A stretch of DNA of 64,000 bases from JACDQM01 sp044373315. Lineage in GTDB: Bacteria > Pseudomonadota > Gammaproteobacteria > Burkholderiales > Burkholderiaceae_C. Shown here one piece after another: positions 27,152 to 35,242 of the stretch. Position numbers and translations under genes: made by a program. Position 1 is the stretch's first letter. Each line of letters starts with the position of its first letter. The notes beneath the pieces were generated by a model. That model was not told the origin of the DNA. It saw only the letters and a list, made by a program, of their open reading frames with translations, and did no database searches. The DNA is taken from positions 12,987 through 76,986 of the forward strand of contig NZ_JBILQK010000008.1 of NCBI RefSeq assembly GCF_044373315.1, in the 5' to 3' direction.

Positions 27152-28336
27152 ATGAGCCTGCCTCCCCTCAAGCCCTTCGCGCACGCCCACGCGACCCATC
27201 CCGACGCGCATATGGCGTTGGCGCTGGCGGCCGCACAGATCGATGCCCAGCGCGCGCAGACTGGTCTGCAACCCAGCCTGGGCTGGATCTACCTGACCGA
27301 GGCATTCTGCGGCGCGGCCGAGGGCCTGCTGGCCGAGTTGCGCCAGCGCTGGCCGGGCGTGGCCTGGCTGGGCGCCAGCGGCCCCGGCATCTGTGCCGGG
27401 GGCACAGAGTACTTTGATGAGCCTGCCCTGGCGCTGATGCTGGCCGAGCTGCCGCACGAGCAGTTCCAGCTGTTCTCGGGTCTGCAGCCGCTGGGCGACT
27501 GGCAGCCCGAGCTGCTGCAGGTGCATGCCGATCCGCGCACACCCGACCTGCAGGAGCTGATTGCCGAACTGGCCGCGCACAGCCGCAGCGGCTATGCCTT
27601 TGGCGGCCTGGCCGCCGGCCGCGGCGACGCGCTGCAGATTGCTGATGGCGTGTGGCGTGGCGGCCTGTCGGGCGCGGGCTTCGGCGCCGGGCTGCAGCTG
27701 GTCTCGCGCGTCAGCCAGGGCTGCCAGGCACTGGGGCCGGAGCGCCGCATCGACGCCTGCGATAGCGGCCTGGTCACCGTGCTGGACGGCCAGCCGGCGC
27801 TGGACTGCCTGCTGCAAGACCTGGCCCTGCCGGTCACCACCGCCGGCGCCGGCCTGCGCGACGCCTTGCCGCGCATGCGCCGCACCTTGGCCGGCATCAG
27901 CCGTGACGATGATCAACAGGACAGACGGCATGTCCGCGGCGCTGGCGCCTACGGCCCGCAGGTGCGGGTGCGGCATCTGGTGGGCATCGATCCGGCAAAG
28001 CGTGGCGTGGTGGTGGCCGAGCCCTTGCAGCCGGGCCAGCGCCTGAGCTTCTGCGAACGCAGCCCAGAGGCCGCGCGGCGCGATCTGCTGCGCATCTGCA
28101 CCGAGCTGCGCGCGCTGGCGGAAGATCGCGAAGGCGGCCCGGCCCGCATCGCCGGTGCGATCTACATCAGCTGCAGCGGCCGCGGCGGCCCGCATTTCGG
28201 CGCACCCAATGCCGAGGCCCAATGGGTGCAGCATGCGCTGGGCGATGTGCCGATGGTGGGCTTCTTCGCGGGCGGCGAGATCGCGCACGCCAGCCTGCAT
28301 GGCTACACCGGCGTGCTGAGCGTGTTTCTTTCCTGA
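27152..28336 (+). CDS. FIST-domain protein
   Basis: A 394-residue protein with an N-terminal FIST domain (PDAHMALALAAAQIDAQ, GWIYLTEAFCGAAEGLLAEL, WLGASGPGICAGGTEYFDEPALALML) and a FIST_C domain (KRGVVVAEPLQPGQRLSFCERS, AGAIYISCSGRGGPHFG, VGFFAGGEIAH). FIST proteins are intracellular sensors thought to bind small ligands such as amino acids. There is no kinase or GGDEF domain fused, so it must act through a partner. It follows phaM after 18 bases and may be co-transcribed. Confidence 0.88.
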   Translation: MSLPPLKPFAHAHATHPDAHMALALAAAQIDAQRAQTGLQPSLGWIYLTEAFCGAAEGLLAELRQRWPGVAWLGASGPGICAGGTEYFDEPALALMLAELPHEQFQLFSGLQPLGDWQPELLQVHADPRTPDLQELIAELAAHSRSGYAFGGLAAGRGDALQIADGVWRGGLSGAGFGAGLQLVSRVSQGCQALGPERRIDACDSGLVTVLDGQPALDCLLQDLALPVTTAGAGLRDALPRMRRTLAGISRDDDQQDRRHVRGAGAYGPQVRVRHLVGIDPAKRGVVVAEPLQPGQRLSFCERSPEAARRDLLRICTELRALAEDREGGPARIAGAIYISCSGRGGPHFGAPNAEAQWVQHALGDVPMVGFFAGGEIAHASLHGYTGVLSVFLS

Positions 28337-28362
28337 CCGCAGGCCGTCTGGATCAAACAGCC

Positions 28363-29238
28363 TCAGGGCTTCTCGCGCGTCAGGTCGAGGTCGTACTGGC
28401 GGTAGTCGAAGTCCATGCCCTTCGGCGGTGGCGCCTCCAGATGAAAGACCCGCCGTTTGCCGAGATCGACATAGGGCAGCGAGGGGCGCAGATAGTCGCG
28501 GAACTGGCTCAGCAGCGAGCCGTCGCGGTAGGCCATCAGCAAGCCCTTCTCGATGCGCTGCGCCACGGCCCGGTCCTTGTGATTCATGTGGAAGAACTGC
28601 GGCAGGTCGTAAACCAGCGCGATGCTGCGGTCCAGCAGCAAGTCGGGCTGATCGGCGCGCGCCAGGGCCTCGTGGCGCACTTCCAGCACGCTGCGGCAGA
28701 ACAGGTCGACTCGGCCCTTGGCCACCATAGCGAACAGATTCTCGTAGGCACTGACCTCGGTGACCTGGAAGCCATTGGCGCGCAGCACCGCCACATCGCC
28801 CCAGCCTGTGCCCTGGCCAATGCTGAAGCGGCGCAGCTGCTCGATCGTCCTGACCCCCTCCACCGCCTGCTGGGCCTGCGGCGAGACGAAGCACACCCGA
28901 TAGCCCACGGCGCCAAGCAGGATGGGAAATCTGACCGGCACCAGACCGCCCGTCTGCCGCCCTTCCTCGTAGCCGGCCATCACCACGAAGTTCGGGTACT
29001 GGCGCCGCGCCGCCGTGAGCAGCGCACGCTGCTTGTTCATGCGATCCGAGAGCTTCAGCGTGTAGGGTCCGTGGCTGTCGATCGTCTTGTCCAGCGCCAG
29101 GCGCAGGGCTTTCTCGATGTAGATCGAGCGCTGGTCATTGGTCGTCTCCGGCGCACGCAGCGTCAGGACCGTCTCGGCCGCCTGCACGGCCTGCATGAGC
29201 CCGCCAACAGCAAGTAGACAGATCAGTTGCTTGAACAC
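28363..29238 (-). CDS. Periplasmic solute-binding-like protein
   Basis: A 291-residue protein with a signal peptide (MFKQLICLLAVGGLMQAVQA) and a single type II periplasmic-binding fold: RAPETTNDQRSIYIEKALRLALD, then IGQGTGWGDVAVLRANGFQVTEVSAYENLFAMVAKGRVDLFCRS (hinge region), and NHKDRAVAQRIEKGL near the end. It resembles the extracytoplasmic SBP_bac_3-like proteins that occur without a transporter. No permease lies next to it, so it may be a sensor component rather than a transport protein. Convergent with the FIST gene. Confidence 0.7.
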   Translation of the reverse strand: MFKQLICLLAVGGLMQAVQAAETVLTLRAPETTNDQRSIYIEKALRLALDKTIDSHGPYTLKLSDRMNKQRALLTAARRQYPNFVVMAGYEEGRQTGGLVPVRFPILLGAVGYRVCFVSPQAQQAVEGVRTIEQLRRFSIGQGTGWGDVAVLRANGFQVTEVSAYENLFAMVAKGRVDLFCRSVLEVRHEALARADQPDLLLDRSIALVYDLPQFFHMNHKDRAVAQRIEKGLLMAYRDGSLLSQFRDYLRPSLPYVDLGKRRVFHLEAPPPKGMDFDYRQYDLDLTREKP

Positions 29239-29311
29239 GGTGTCGAGCGGCTGGGATGCGTGAAGGGCCTCGATTAAACCATCGCCGGCATGGCGCGCAG
29301 CCGGCAGGCTG

Positions 29312-30205
29312 TCAGGCGCGCGGGCCTATCCGCGACAGCAAGCCCTGGTTGATCAGCAGGCCCAGCAGCACCGCCGCCGTGCCCAGCCACTGCAGCGGCA
29401 ACGGTTGCTCTCCGAACACCGCAGCCGCCGCCCACAGGCCCACCACCGGCACCAGCAGCGACCAGGGCACGATGCGGCCCGGGCTGTGGCGCTGCAGCAG
29501 CCTTGTCCAAAGGCTGTAGGCCAGCAGCGTGGCCAGCAGCGCGAGATACAGCACGGCGCCGACGCCGCGCGCGCTCAGGCCTGCCAGCTGCTGCAGCAGC
29601 GCCGCCGGGCCGTCCTGCCAGGCCGCCAGCGCGAAGAAGGGCACGATGGGCACCAGGCTGCTCCAGACGATGAAGCCCAGCGGGTCATAACTACCATGCT
29701 TGGCGGCTGCGATGCGGCTGACCAGATTGGACACCGCCCACATCAGCGCCGCCCCCAGCGTCAGCACGAAGCCGATCAGCGTCATCTGGCCCGGCCCCTG
29801 GCCATGCGCGCTGGCAATCGCTACCAGCCCGCCCAGCGCCACCGCTAGGCCCAGCCACTGGCGCGGCAGCGCGCGCTCGCCCAGCAGCGGCGCGGCCAGC
29901 AGCAAGGTGAAGAAGGCCTGCGTCTGCATCACGACCGAGGCCATGCCAGCCGTCATGCCCAGCTGCAGCGCGGTGAACAACAGGCCGAACTGGCCCACGC
30001 CCTGGGCCAGGCCGTAGCCGATCAGATAACGCGGCGGCAGCTTTGGCAGCGGCACGAACAGCAGGAGCGACAGCGCCGCCACGCTGAAGCGTAGCGCGCC
30101 CAGCAGCATCGGCGACAGGCCTTGCAGGCCAAGCTTCATGACGACGAAGTTCAGGCCCCAGATCAGCACCACGGCCAGCACGCGGGCCACATCGCCCGCG
30201 GACAT
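29312..30205 (-). CDS. EamA/DMT-family transporter
   Basis: A 297-residue integral membrane protein with about ten hydrophobic segments and two EamA repeats. The N-terminus, ARVLAVVLIWGLNFVVMKLGLQGLSP, is the standard DMT start. It is likely a metabolite exporter, possibly of an amino acid or product of the neighbouring operon. The ATG at 30203-30205 gives the family-typical N-terminus; a GTG at 30221-30223 overlaps the epimerase stop (GTGA) and is a real alternative. Last gene of the SDR-FMO-symporter-epimerase-EamA operon. Confidence 0.88.
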   Translation of the reverse strand: MSAGDVARVLAVVLIWGLNFVVMKLGLQGLSPMLLGALRFSVAALSLLLFVPLPKLPPRYLIGYGLAQGVGQFGLLFTALQLGMTAGMASVVMQTQAFFTLLLAAPLLGERALPRQWLGLAVALGGLVAIASAHGQGPGQMTLIGFVLTLGAALMWAVSNLVSRIAAAKHGSYDPLGFIVWSSLVPIVPFFALAAWQDGPAALLQQLAGLSARGVGAVLYLALLATLLAYSLWTRLLQRHSPGRIVPWSLLVPVVGLWAAAAVFGEQPLPLQWLGTAAVLLGLLINQGLLSRIGPRA

Positions 30206-30219
30206 CGGTGTGATCGCAC

Positions 30220-31194
30220 TCACAGCGGCCGGCCCTGCTGGCGGCGCGCGGCGATTAAGGCCAGCAATGCCTCGCGGCTGCTCTTGCGCGGCACATAGCC
30301 CAGCACTTCCTTCAGCCGCGTATTGGCTAGCACCGGCCGGTAGCGCAGAAAGTCCAGCTGCTCGGGGCCGTAGCGCGACACGCCCAGCCGCGAGCCCAGC
30401 CATAGCGCAGCGCGCAGCAGGCCGGGCGAAAAGCTGCGCGTGCGCTTGCCCAAAGCAGCGGCGATCTCGTGGATGCTCAGCGCACCGTCGCCGGCCACGT
30501 TGAAGCAGCCGGCCCTGCCGGTCTCGATCGCATGCAGGAAAGCACCGACCACGTCCTCGTCCCAGATGAAGACAAAAGGGCTGTCGCTGCCGCGGATCGC
30601 GATCAGGCGCGGCTTCTCGAACAGCGCGGTGATCTGGTTGTCCACCCGCTCGCCCAGGATGGTGCCGATGCGCAGCACCGTCTGCTTGAGCTGCGGGTGA
30701 TGGTGGCGGTACTGCGCCAGCATCTCCTCGACCAGGCGCTTGTGGTGCGCATAGGCGAACACCTCATTGCCACGCAGCGCATCGTGCTCATCCAGCCAGA
30801 CCGGGTTGTCGGCGTGATAACCATAGGCGGCGCCGCTGGAGCTGACCAGCAGCTGCTTCACGCCGCTGGCGATGCAGGCCTCCAGCACATGGCGCGTGCC
30901 GTCCACATCGACCGCGTATTCGAAGGCACGGTTCGAGTCGCGCCCCGGTGTGACGATTGAGGCCAGGTGCACCACGATGTCCAAGCGGTGGCGCGCCATG
31001 CTCGCGCTGACGCCCGCGGCATCGCGCACGTCCTGCTGCTCGTAGACCACGCCGGCAATGCGGCGCTCACCCGGCACCTCGCGCACGTCCTGCACGACGA
31101 GCTGATGCCCACGCGCAGCCAGCGCCGCCACCAGGCTGCGGCCGAGGAAACCGTCGCCGCCGGTGACGAGGATGCACTGCGTCCCTGCACTCAT
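30220..31194 (-). CDS. NAD-dependent epimerase/dehydratase-family protein
   Basis: A 324-residue extended-SDR protein. The nucleotide motif is VTGGDGFLGRSL (G-x-x-G-x-x-G), the catalytic Ser region SSSGAAYGYH and the Tyr-Lys pair is YAHHK (Y-x-x-x-K). The C-terminal half (FNVAGDGALSIHEIAAALGKR) is of the UDP-sugar epimerase/3-beta-HSD type. It overlaps the symporter gene by four bases. With an FMO and an SDR upstream it may act on a hydroxyl/ketone of a small hydrophobic molecule rather than on a sugar; that is context only. Confidence 0.87.
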   Translation of the reverse strand: MSAGTQCILVTGGDGFLGRSLVAALAARGHQLVVQDVREVPGERRIAGVVYEQQDVRDAAGVSASMARHRLDIVVHLASIVTPGRDSNRAFEYAVDVDGTRHVLEACIASGVKQLLVSSSGAAYGYHADNPVWLDEHDALRGNEVFAYAHHKRLVEEMLAQYRHHHPQLKQTVLRIGTILGERVDNQITALFEKPRLIAIRGSDSPFVFIWDEDVVGAFLHAIETGRAGCFNVAGDGALSIHEIAAALGKRTRSFSPGLLRAALWLGSRLGVSRYGPEQLDFLRYRPVLANTRLKEVLGYVPRKSSREALLALIAARRQQGRPL

Positions 31195-32105
31195 TGTGGC
31201 CGCCCTTCGGCCGGCTTGCGGCCCCACCAGCTGGCCAGCGCCAGGCCGGCGATGATGTCCCAGAAGCCCCAGACGCCGGCCACTACCGCCATGCCGCCCA
31301 GGCCGCCGAAGAAACCGAAGATCAGCACCAGGCCTAGGCCCGCATTGCGGATGCCCACCTCGATGGAGACGGCGCGACGCTCGTACTCCTTCAGCCCGGT
31401 CAGCGAGGCGCAGGCATAGCCGATGCCGAAGGCCAGCGCGTCGTGCAGCACCACGGCCAGGATCACCAGACCCACATAGTCGAGGAAGTAGCGCCAGTTG
31501 CCGGCCACCGCAGCCAGGATGAACAGCACCAGGCAGGCGAAGCTGGCGATGCGCGCCGGCTTCTTGATGCGCTCGGTCAGCGCGGGCAGGCGGTTGGCGA
31601 AGGCGATGCCCAGCACGAAGGGCAGTCCGATGATGGCGATGATGTGGCCACCCATCTCCAGCGGGTCCAGCGCGATCGAGCGCAGCAGCGGCGCGGCCGT
31701 GGGATGCAGGCCGCCCCAGAAGGCCACGTTGAGCGGCATTAGCACGATGGCCAGCGCATTCGAGATCGCCGTCATCGACACCGATAGCGCCACATTGCCG
31801 CCGGCGCGGTGCGTCAGGATGTTGGAGATATTGCCCGGCGGGCAGCAGGCCACCAGGATCATGCCCAGCGCGATACTGGGACCGGGCTTGAGCAGCAGCG
31901 TCAGCACAAAGGTGGCCGCCGGCAGCACGATGAATTGCGCGGCGATGCCCACCGCCATCGCAAACGGCATGCGCAGCACGCGCTTGAAGTCCTCAGCCTT
32001 GGTGTCCAGCGCGATGCCGAACATCAGAAAGCCAAGCACCACATTGAGCAGAACCAGCGAGGCGGGGTTGAAGTTGAGGCGGACCTCGTCGACGGGCAGC
32101 ATCAT
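31191..32105 (-). CDS. Bile acid:sodium symporter family (BASS) transporter
   Basis: A 304-residue membrane protein with about nine to ten helices. BASS landmarks: the start NVVLGFLMFGIALDTKAEDFKRVLRMP, the crossover ACCPPGNISNILTHRAGGNVALSVSMTAISN and the second crossover SIEVGIRNAGLGLVLI. Bacterial BASS members import bile acids, steroids, pantoate or small carboxylates with Na+. It follows the FMO gene after 13 bases. The start is one of two adjacent ATGs at 32105/32102. Confidence 0.88.
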   Translation of the reverse strand: MMLPVDEVRLNFNPASLVLLNVVLGFLMFGIALDTKAEDFKRVLRMPFAMAVGIAAQFIVLPAATFVLTLLLKPGPSIALGMILVACCPPGNISNILTHRAGGNVALSVSMTAISNALAIVLMPLNVAFWGGLHPTAAPLLRSIALDPLEMGGHIIAIIGLPFVLGIAFANRLPALTERIKKPARIASFACLVLFILAAVAGNWRYFLDYVGLVILAVVLHDALAFGIGYACASLTGLKEYERRAVSIEVGIRNAGLGLVLIFGFFGGLGGMAVVAGVWGFWDIIAGLALASWWGRKPAEGRPQ

Positions 32106-32118
32106 GGCGGTGGTTTCC

Positions 32119-33435
32119 TCAGGCGAGTTCAGCGCTGGCGGCGCGCACGGCGGCGCGGTAAGTGTCTTTGTGGACGTAATAGGCCATGCGTTCCAGCTTC
32201 AGGTACTTGAAGCCTCCAGTCAGGTCAGGCGCCGGGCCGGCCTTCCTGGCGGCGAATTGCGCACCCTTGTCGGAGCCACTGGCCTTAAAGGCGCGGGCAA
32301 TCAGCTCGGCCTGCTCATAGCGCCCCTGCCAGCCGATGCCGCTGGCTTCGATCATGCCCATCACGGCTAGGTTGTCGAAGCGCGGCGCGAAGATGTTCAG
32401 GTAGAGCTGCGGCGCCATACCCTGCCAGTTCAGCAGCTCGCGCGCGATGAAGGGGTAGTGCAGCTTGTAGCCGGTGGCGGCCAGCACCAGGTCGTAGTCG
32501 TCCTGGCTGCCGTCCTTGAAGTAGACCGTCTTGCCCTCGAAGCGCGCGATGTCGGCCTTGACACCGATATCGCCGTGGCCCAGGTGATGCAGGATCAGCG
32601 AGTTCACCACCGGGTGCGACTCGTACATCTTGTAGTCGGGCCTTGGGAAGCCGAAGCGCACCGGATCACCGGTGAACCACTGCAGGATCACGCTGTCGAT
32701 CTTCTGCTTCAGCCACGGCGGCAGCTTCAGGCCGCCCACCGTGTCGGCCGGCTTGCCGAACACATACTTGGGCACGAAGTAGTAGCCGCGGCGCACTGAG
32801 ATGTCTACCTTGCGAGCGCGGTGAACCGCATCCACCGCGATATCGCAGCCCGAGTTTCCGGCGCCGACAACGAGCACGCGCTTGTCCTCGAACAACGCTG
32901 CGCTCTTGTAGGCGCTGGTGTGCAGCAGCTCGCCCTCGAAGCGACCTTCGAAGCGCGGCATGTTCGGCTCGGCCAGCGTGCCGTTGGCGATGATCACGCC
33001 CTTGAACAAGGCTTCACGCGCTTCGCCGCCGCCTCCCTCGCTCCAGCGCACGCGCCAGAGCGGCGCGGCGCCTTCGCCCACCGGCTCGACCTGCAGCACG
33101 CGCGTATTGAAGCGGTAATGCGCGCGCAGGCCGAAGCGGTCGGCAAAGGCGGCAAAGTAGCCACAGAGCTCGCGGTGGCTGGGGTAGTCGGCCACGCTGT
33201 CCGCCATCGGGAACTCGGCGAACTCGGTCATGCGCTTGCTGGAGATCAGGTGCGCCGATTCATAGACCGTGCTGCGCGGGTTGGCGATATTCCAAAGCCC
33301 GCCCACATCCGAGTAGGTCTCGAAGCCGGTGAAGGGCAGGCCCAGTTTCTGCAGATTGCGCGCCGCGGCCAGGCCGGAAGGGCCGGCGCCGATCACGGCA
33401 TAGCGGTCGCGGGTGTCGTGGGTGCTGTTGAACAT
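32119..33435 (-). CDS. Flavin-containing monooxygenase
   Basis: A 438-residue FAD/NADPH monooxygenase. FAD-binding VIGAGPSGLAAARNLQKLG lies near the N-terminus. The FMO fingerprint F-x-G-x-x-x-H-x-x-x-Y is present as FEGELLHTSAY, and NADPH-binding VLVVGAGNSGCDIAVD follows. The LAATGYKLHYPF motif near the C-terminus is also FMO/BVMO-like. It would add one oxygen to a soft nucleophile (N, S) or convert a ketone to an ester. Eleven bases downstream of the SDR and 13 upstream of the symporter. Confidence 0.92.
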   Translation of the reverse strand: MFNSTHDTRDRYAVIGAGPSGLAAARNLQKLGLPFTGFETYSDVGGLWNIANPRSTVYESAHLISSKRMTEFAEFPMADSVADYPSHRELCGYFAAFADRFGLRAHYRFNTRVLQVEPVGEGAAPLWRVRWSEGGGGEAREALFKGVIIANGTLAEPNMPRFEGRFEGELLHTSAYKSAALFEDKRVLVVGAGNSGCDIAVDAVHRARKVDISVRRGYYFVPKYVFGKPADTVGGLKLPPWLKQKIDSVILQWFTGDPVRFGFPRPDYKMYESHPVVNSLILHHLGHGDIGVKADIARFEGKTVYFKDGSQDDYDLVLAATGYKLHYPFIARELLNWQGMAPQLYLNIFAPRFDNLAVMGMIEASGIGWQGRYEQAELIARAFKASGSDKGAQFAARKAGPAPDLTGGFKYLKLERMAYYVHKDTYRAAVRAASAELA

Positions 33436-33446
33436 GGTGGCTGGGG

Positions 33447-34274
33447 TCAGGTCTTGCGATTGTTCTGGAGGGACTGGGCATCGAGCCCCGGGATGGCGGT
33501 GCTGCCGGCTTCACCGACGCGCGGCTTGCGCGGCTGGCCAAGCAGGATGCGGTCGTGCCAGGCCGCAGGCAGCAGGCCCAGCGCACGCGCGAGCCAGGCC
33601 ATGCGGCGCGGCAGCACGATCAGCTCGGCGCCGCGCGCTGCGCGCGCCAGCAGCTGGCGCGCGGCCTCGTCGGGCTCCATCAGGCCCGGCATCTTGAAGC
33701 GGTTGCCGGCGGTCAGTGGCGTGCGCAGATAGCCCGGGCAGACGGTGGCCACCTGCAAGCCGCTGCCGCGCAGTTCGGCGCGCAGGCTCTGCAGATAAGC
33801 AATCACGCCGGCCTTGCTGGCGCAGTAGGCGCCGTTGCCGGGCAGGCCGCGCCAGCCCGCCAGACTGGCCACGGCGACCAGGCGACCACGGCCGGCTGAC
33901 TTCATTGCACCCAAAAAGGGCTGGAAGGTCGTGGCCACGCCGAGCAGATTGATCTCCAGCATCCTGCGCATCACCGCCAGGTCTTCGGCCACGGCGGTGT
34001 CGAAGCCGCCGGCCACGCCGGCATTGGCGATCACCAGATCCGGCGTACCGTGACGCAGCAGCCAATCGGCGGCCACGGCCTGCATCGCCGCGGCGTCGCT
34101 GACATCCAGCGTGTAGATGGCCGTGCGCTCAGGCGCCAGTGCCTGCAGCGCTTCCAGGCGCGCTCGGTCCAGGCCCAGCAACGCAACCCGGGCGCCCTGC
34201 GCCAGCAGCTGTCGCGCCAGCGCCTGGCCCAGGCCGCCGCAGGCGCCCGTGATGACGGCATTGCTGAACTGCAT
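33447..34274 (-). CDS. Short-chain dehydrogenase/reductase (classical SDR)
   Basis: A 275-residue SDR. The cofactor motif is VITGACGGLGQALARQLL (T-G-x-x-x-G-x-G), NAG is present as VIANAGVAGG, and the catalytic Ser-Tyr-Lys set is SLAGWRGLPGNGAYCASKAG (Y-x-x-x-K). The C-terminal tail ends in a hydrophobic or basic segment (LPRRMAWLARALGLLPAAWHDRIL), as in membrane-associated SDRs of lipid or steroid metabolism. First gene of the five-gene operon, divergent from an IclR regulator. Confidence 0.9.
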   Translation of the reverse strand: MQFSNAVITGACGGLGQALARQLLAQGARVALLGLDRARLEALQALAPERTAIYTLDVSDAAAMQAVAADWLLRHGTPDLVIANAGVAGGFDTAVAEDLAVMRRMLEINLLGVATTFQPFLGAMKSAGRGRLVAVASLAGWRGLPGNGAYCASKAGVIAYLQSLRAELRGSGLQVATVCPGYLRTPLTAGNRFKMPGLMEPDEAARQLLARAARGAELIVLPRRMAWLARALGLLPAAWHDRILLGQPRKPRVGEAGSTAIPGLDAQSLQNNRKT

Positions 34275-34386
34275 CGGGCTTGTCTCCTCGGGAAGCTCGG
34301 CGGGTTTGCTTGTACGTACGCACCTCTGGATGCGTCGATGTTTGCGTGCAGCTTAGCCAGCGCCGACAATCGTCTTGTTTTCTTTT

Positions 34387-34410
34387 ACGAATTCGTCTCG
34401 TTTTTCGAGA
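34387..34410. promoter_or_regulatory. Palindromes before the IclR-family gene, candidate autoregulatory operator
   Basis: A perfect 10-bp palindrome ACGAATTCGT (34387-34396) abuts an inverted repeat TCTCG-TTTTT-CGAGA (34396-34410), in an AT-rich patch within the divergent SDR/IclR promoter region. Both are atypical for this GC-rich sequence and lie just upstream of the regulator start. Confidence 0.45.
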
Positions 34411-34416
34411 TTTCAG

Positions 34417-35184
34417 ATGTCGAACGATGCCTCCCCCGGCCTGCGCCTGATCGAGCTGCTGGAACTGCTGGCCACCCAGGGCCGACCGCAAAGCCTGGCC
34501 GAGCTGCAGGCGCTGGGTCCCTGGCCCAAGCCGACCCTGCACCGCATGCTGCTGCAGCTGGAGAGCGGCGGCCTGCTGCAGCGCGAGCCCGATGGCCGCC
34601 GCTATGCGCTGGCCGGCCGCAGCCTGCGCCTGGCCGAAAGCTTGCTCGCCGCCAGCGCGCAGCAGGGTGTGCGCCATGCGGTGCTGAAGGCCCTGGTGGC
34701 CGATATCGGCGAGAGCTGCAATCTCACCGCGCTGTCGGGCGCCGAGGTGATCTATCTGGACCGCGTGGAGACCGCCTTTCCGCTGCGCCTGGAACTGAAG
34801 CCCGGCACGCGCGTGCCGCTGCACTGCTCTGCAAGCGGCAAGTTGTTCCTGGCCTTCGCGCCGACCCGGCAGCGCCGCCAGCTGCTGGATGGCCTGCAGC
34901 TGACGCAGCACACCGCCAGCACGCTGCCAGACCGCCGCACGCTGGATGCCGAGCTGGAGCGCATCCGCCGTGAGGGCTACGCGGTGGACGATCAGGAGTT
35001 CGTCGAAGGGCTCAACTGCGTCGCGGTGCCGGTGCGCGAGGCCGGCGCCGATGAGAGCGCGCCGGTGCGCTGCGCGGTGGCGCTGCAGGCCCCTGCCGCG
35101 CGGCTGCCGCTGAGCCAGGCTGTCGCCCTGCTGCCGCGCCTTCGCGAAGCCGCCGCCGCGCTGGGCCGGAGCCTCTCGATGTGA
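34417..35184 (+). CDS. IclR-family transcriptional regulator
   Basis: A 255-residue regulator with an N-terminal winged helix (LIELLELLATQGRPQSLAEL, PKPTLHRMLLQLESGGLLQRE) and a C-terminal IclR effector domain (GESCNLTALSGAEVIYLDRVE, LHCSASGKLFLAF, REGYAVDDQEFVEGLNCVAVPV). Divergent from the SDR-FMO-symporter-epimerase-EamA operon, which it probably controls in response to a substrate or metabolite of that pathway. ATG at 34417 was chosen; a TTG 42 bases upstream is in frame but leads through the palindromic region. Confidence 0.9.
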   Translation: MSNDASPGLRLIELLELLATQGRPQSLAELQALGPWPKPTLHRMLLQLESGGLLQREPDGRRYALAGRSLRLAESLLAASAQQGVRHAVLKALVADIGESCNLTALSGAEVIYLDRVETAFPLRLELKPGTRVPLHCSASGKLFLAFAPTRQRRQLLDGLQLTQHTASTLPDRRTLDAELERIRREGYAVDDQEFVEGLNCVAVPVREAGADESAPVRCAVALQAPAARLPLSQAVALLPRLREAAAALGRSLSM

Positions 35185-35242
35185 AGCGTCAAGGCCTTGT
35201 GTCGTGAAGAGCAGCGCCTGGAGATAGGCGAGAGGCAGCCGA

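Noticed and set aside
25595..28894. Long minus-strand open frame of about 1100 codons opposite the retropepsin, phaM and FIST genes
   Set aside because: Antisense of three recognised genes; composition is repetitive Gln/Ala/Arg without motifs.
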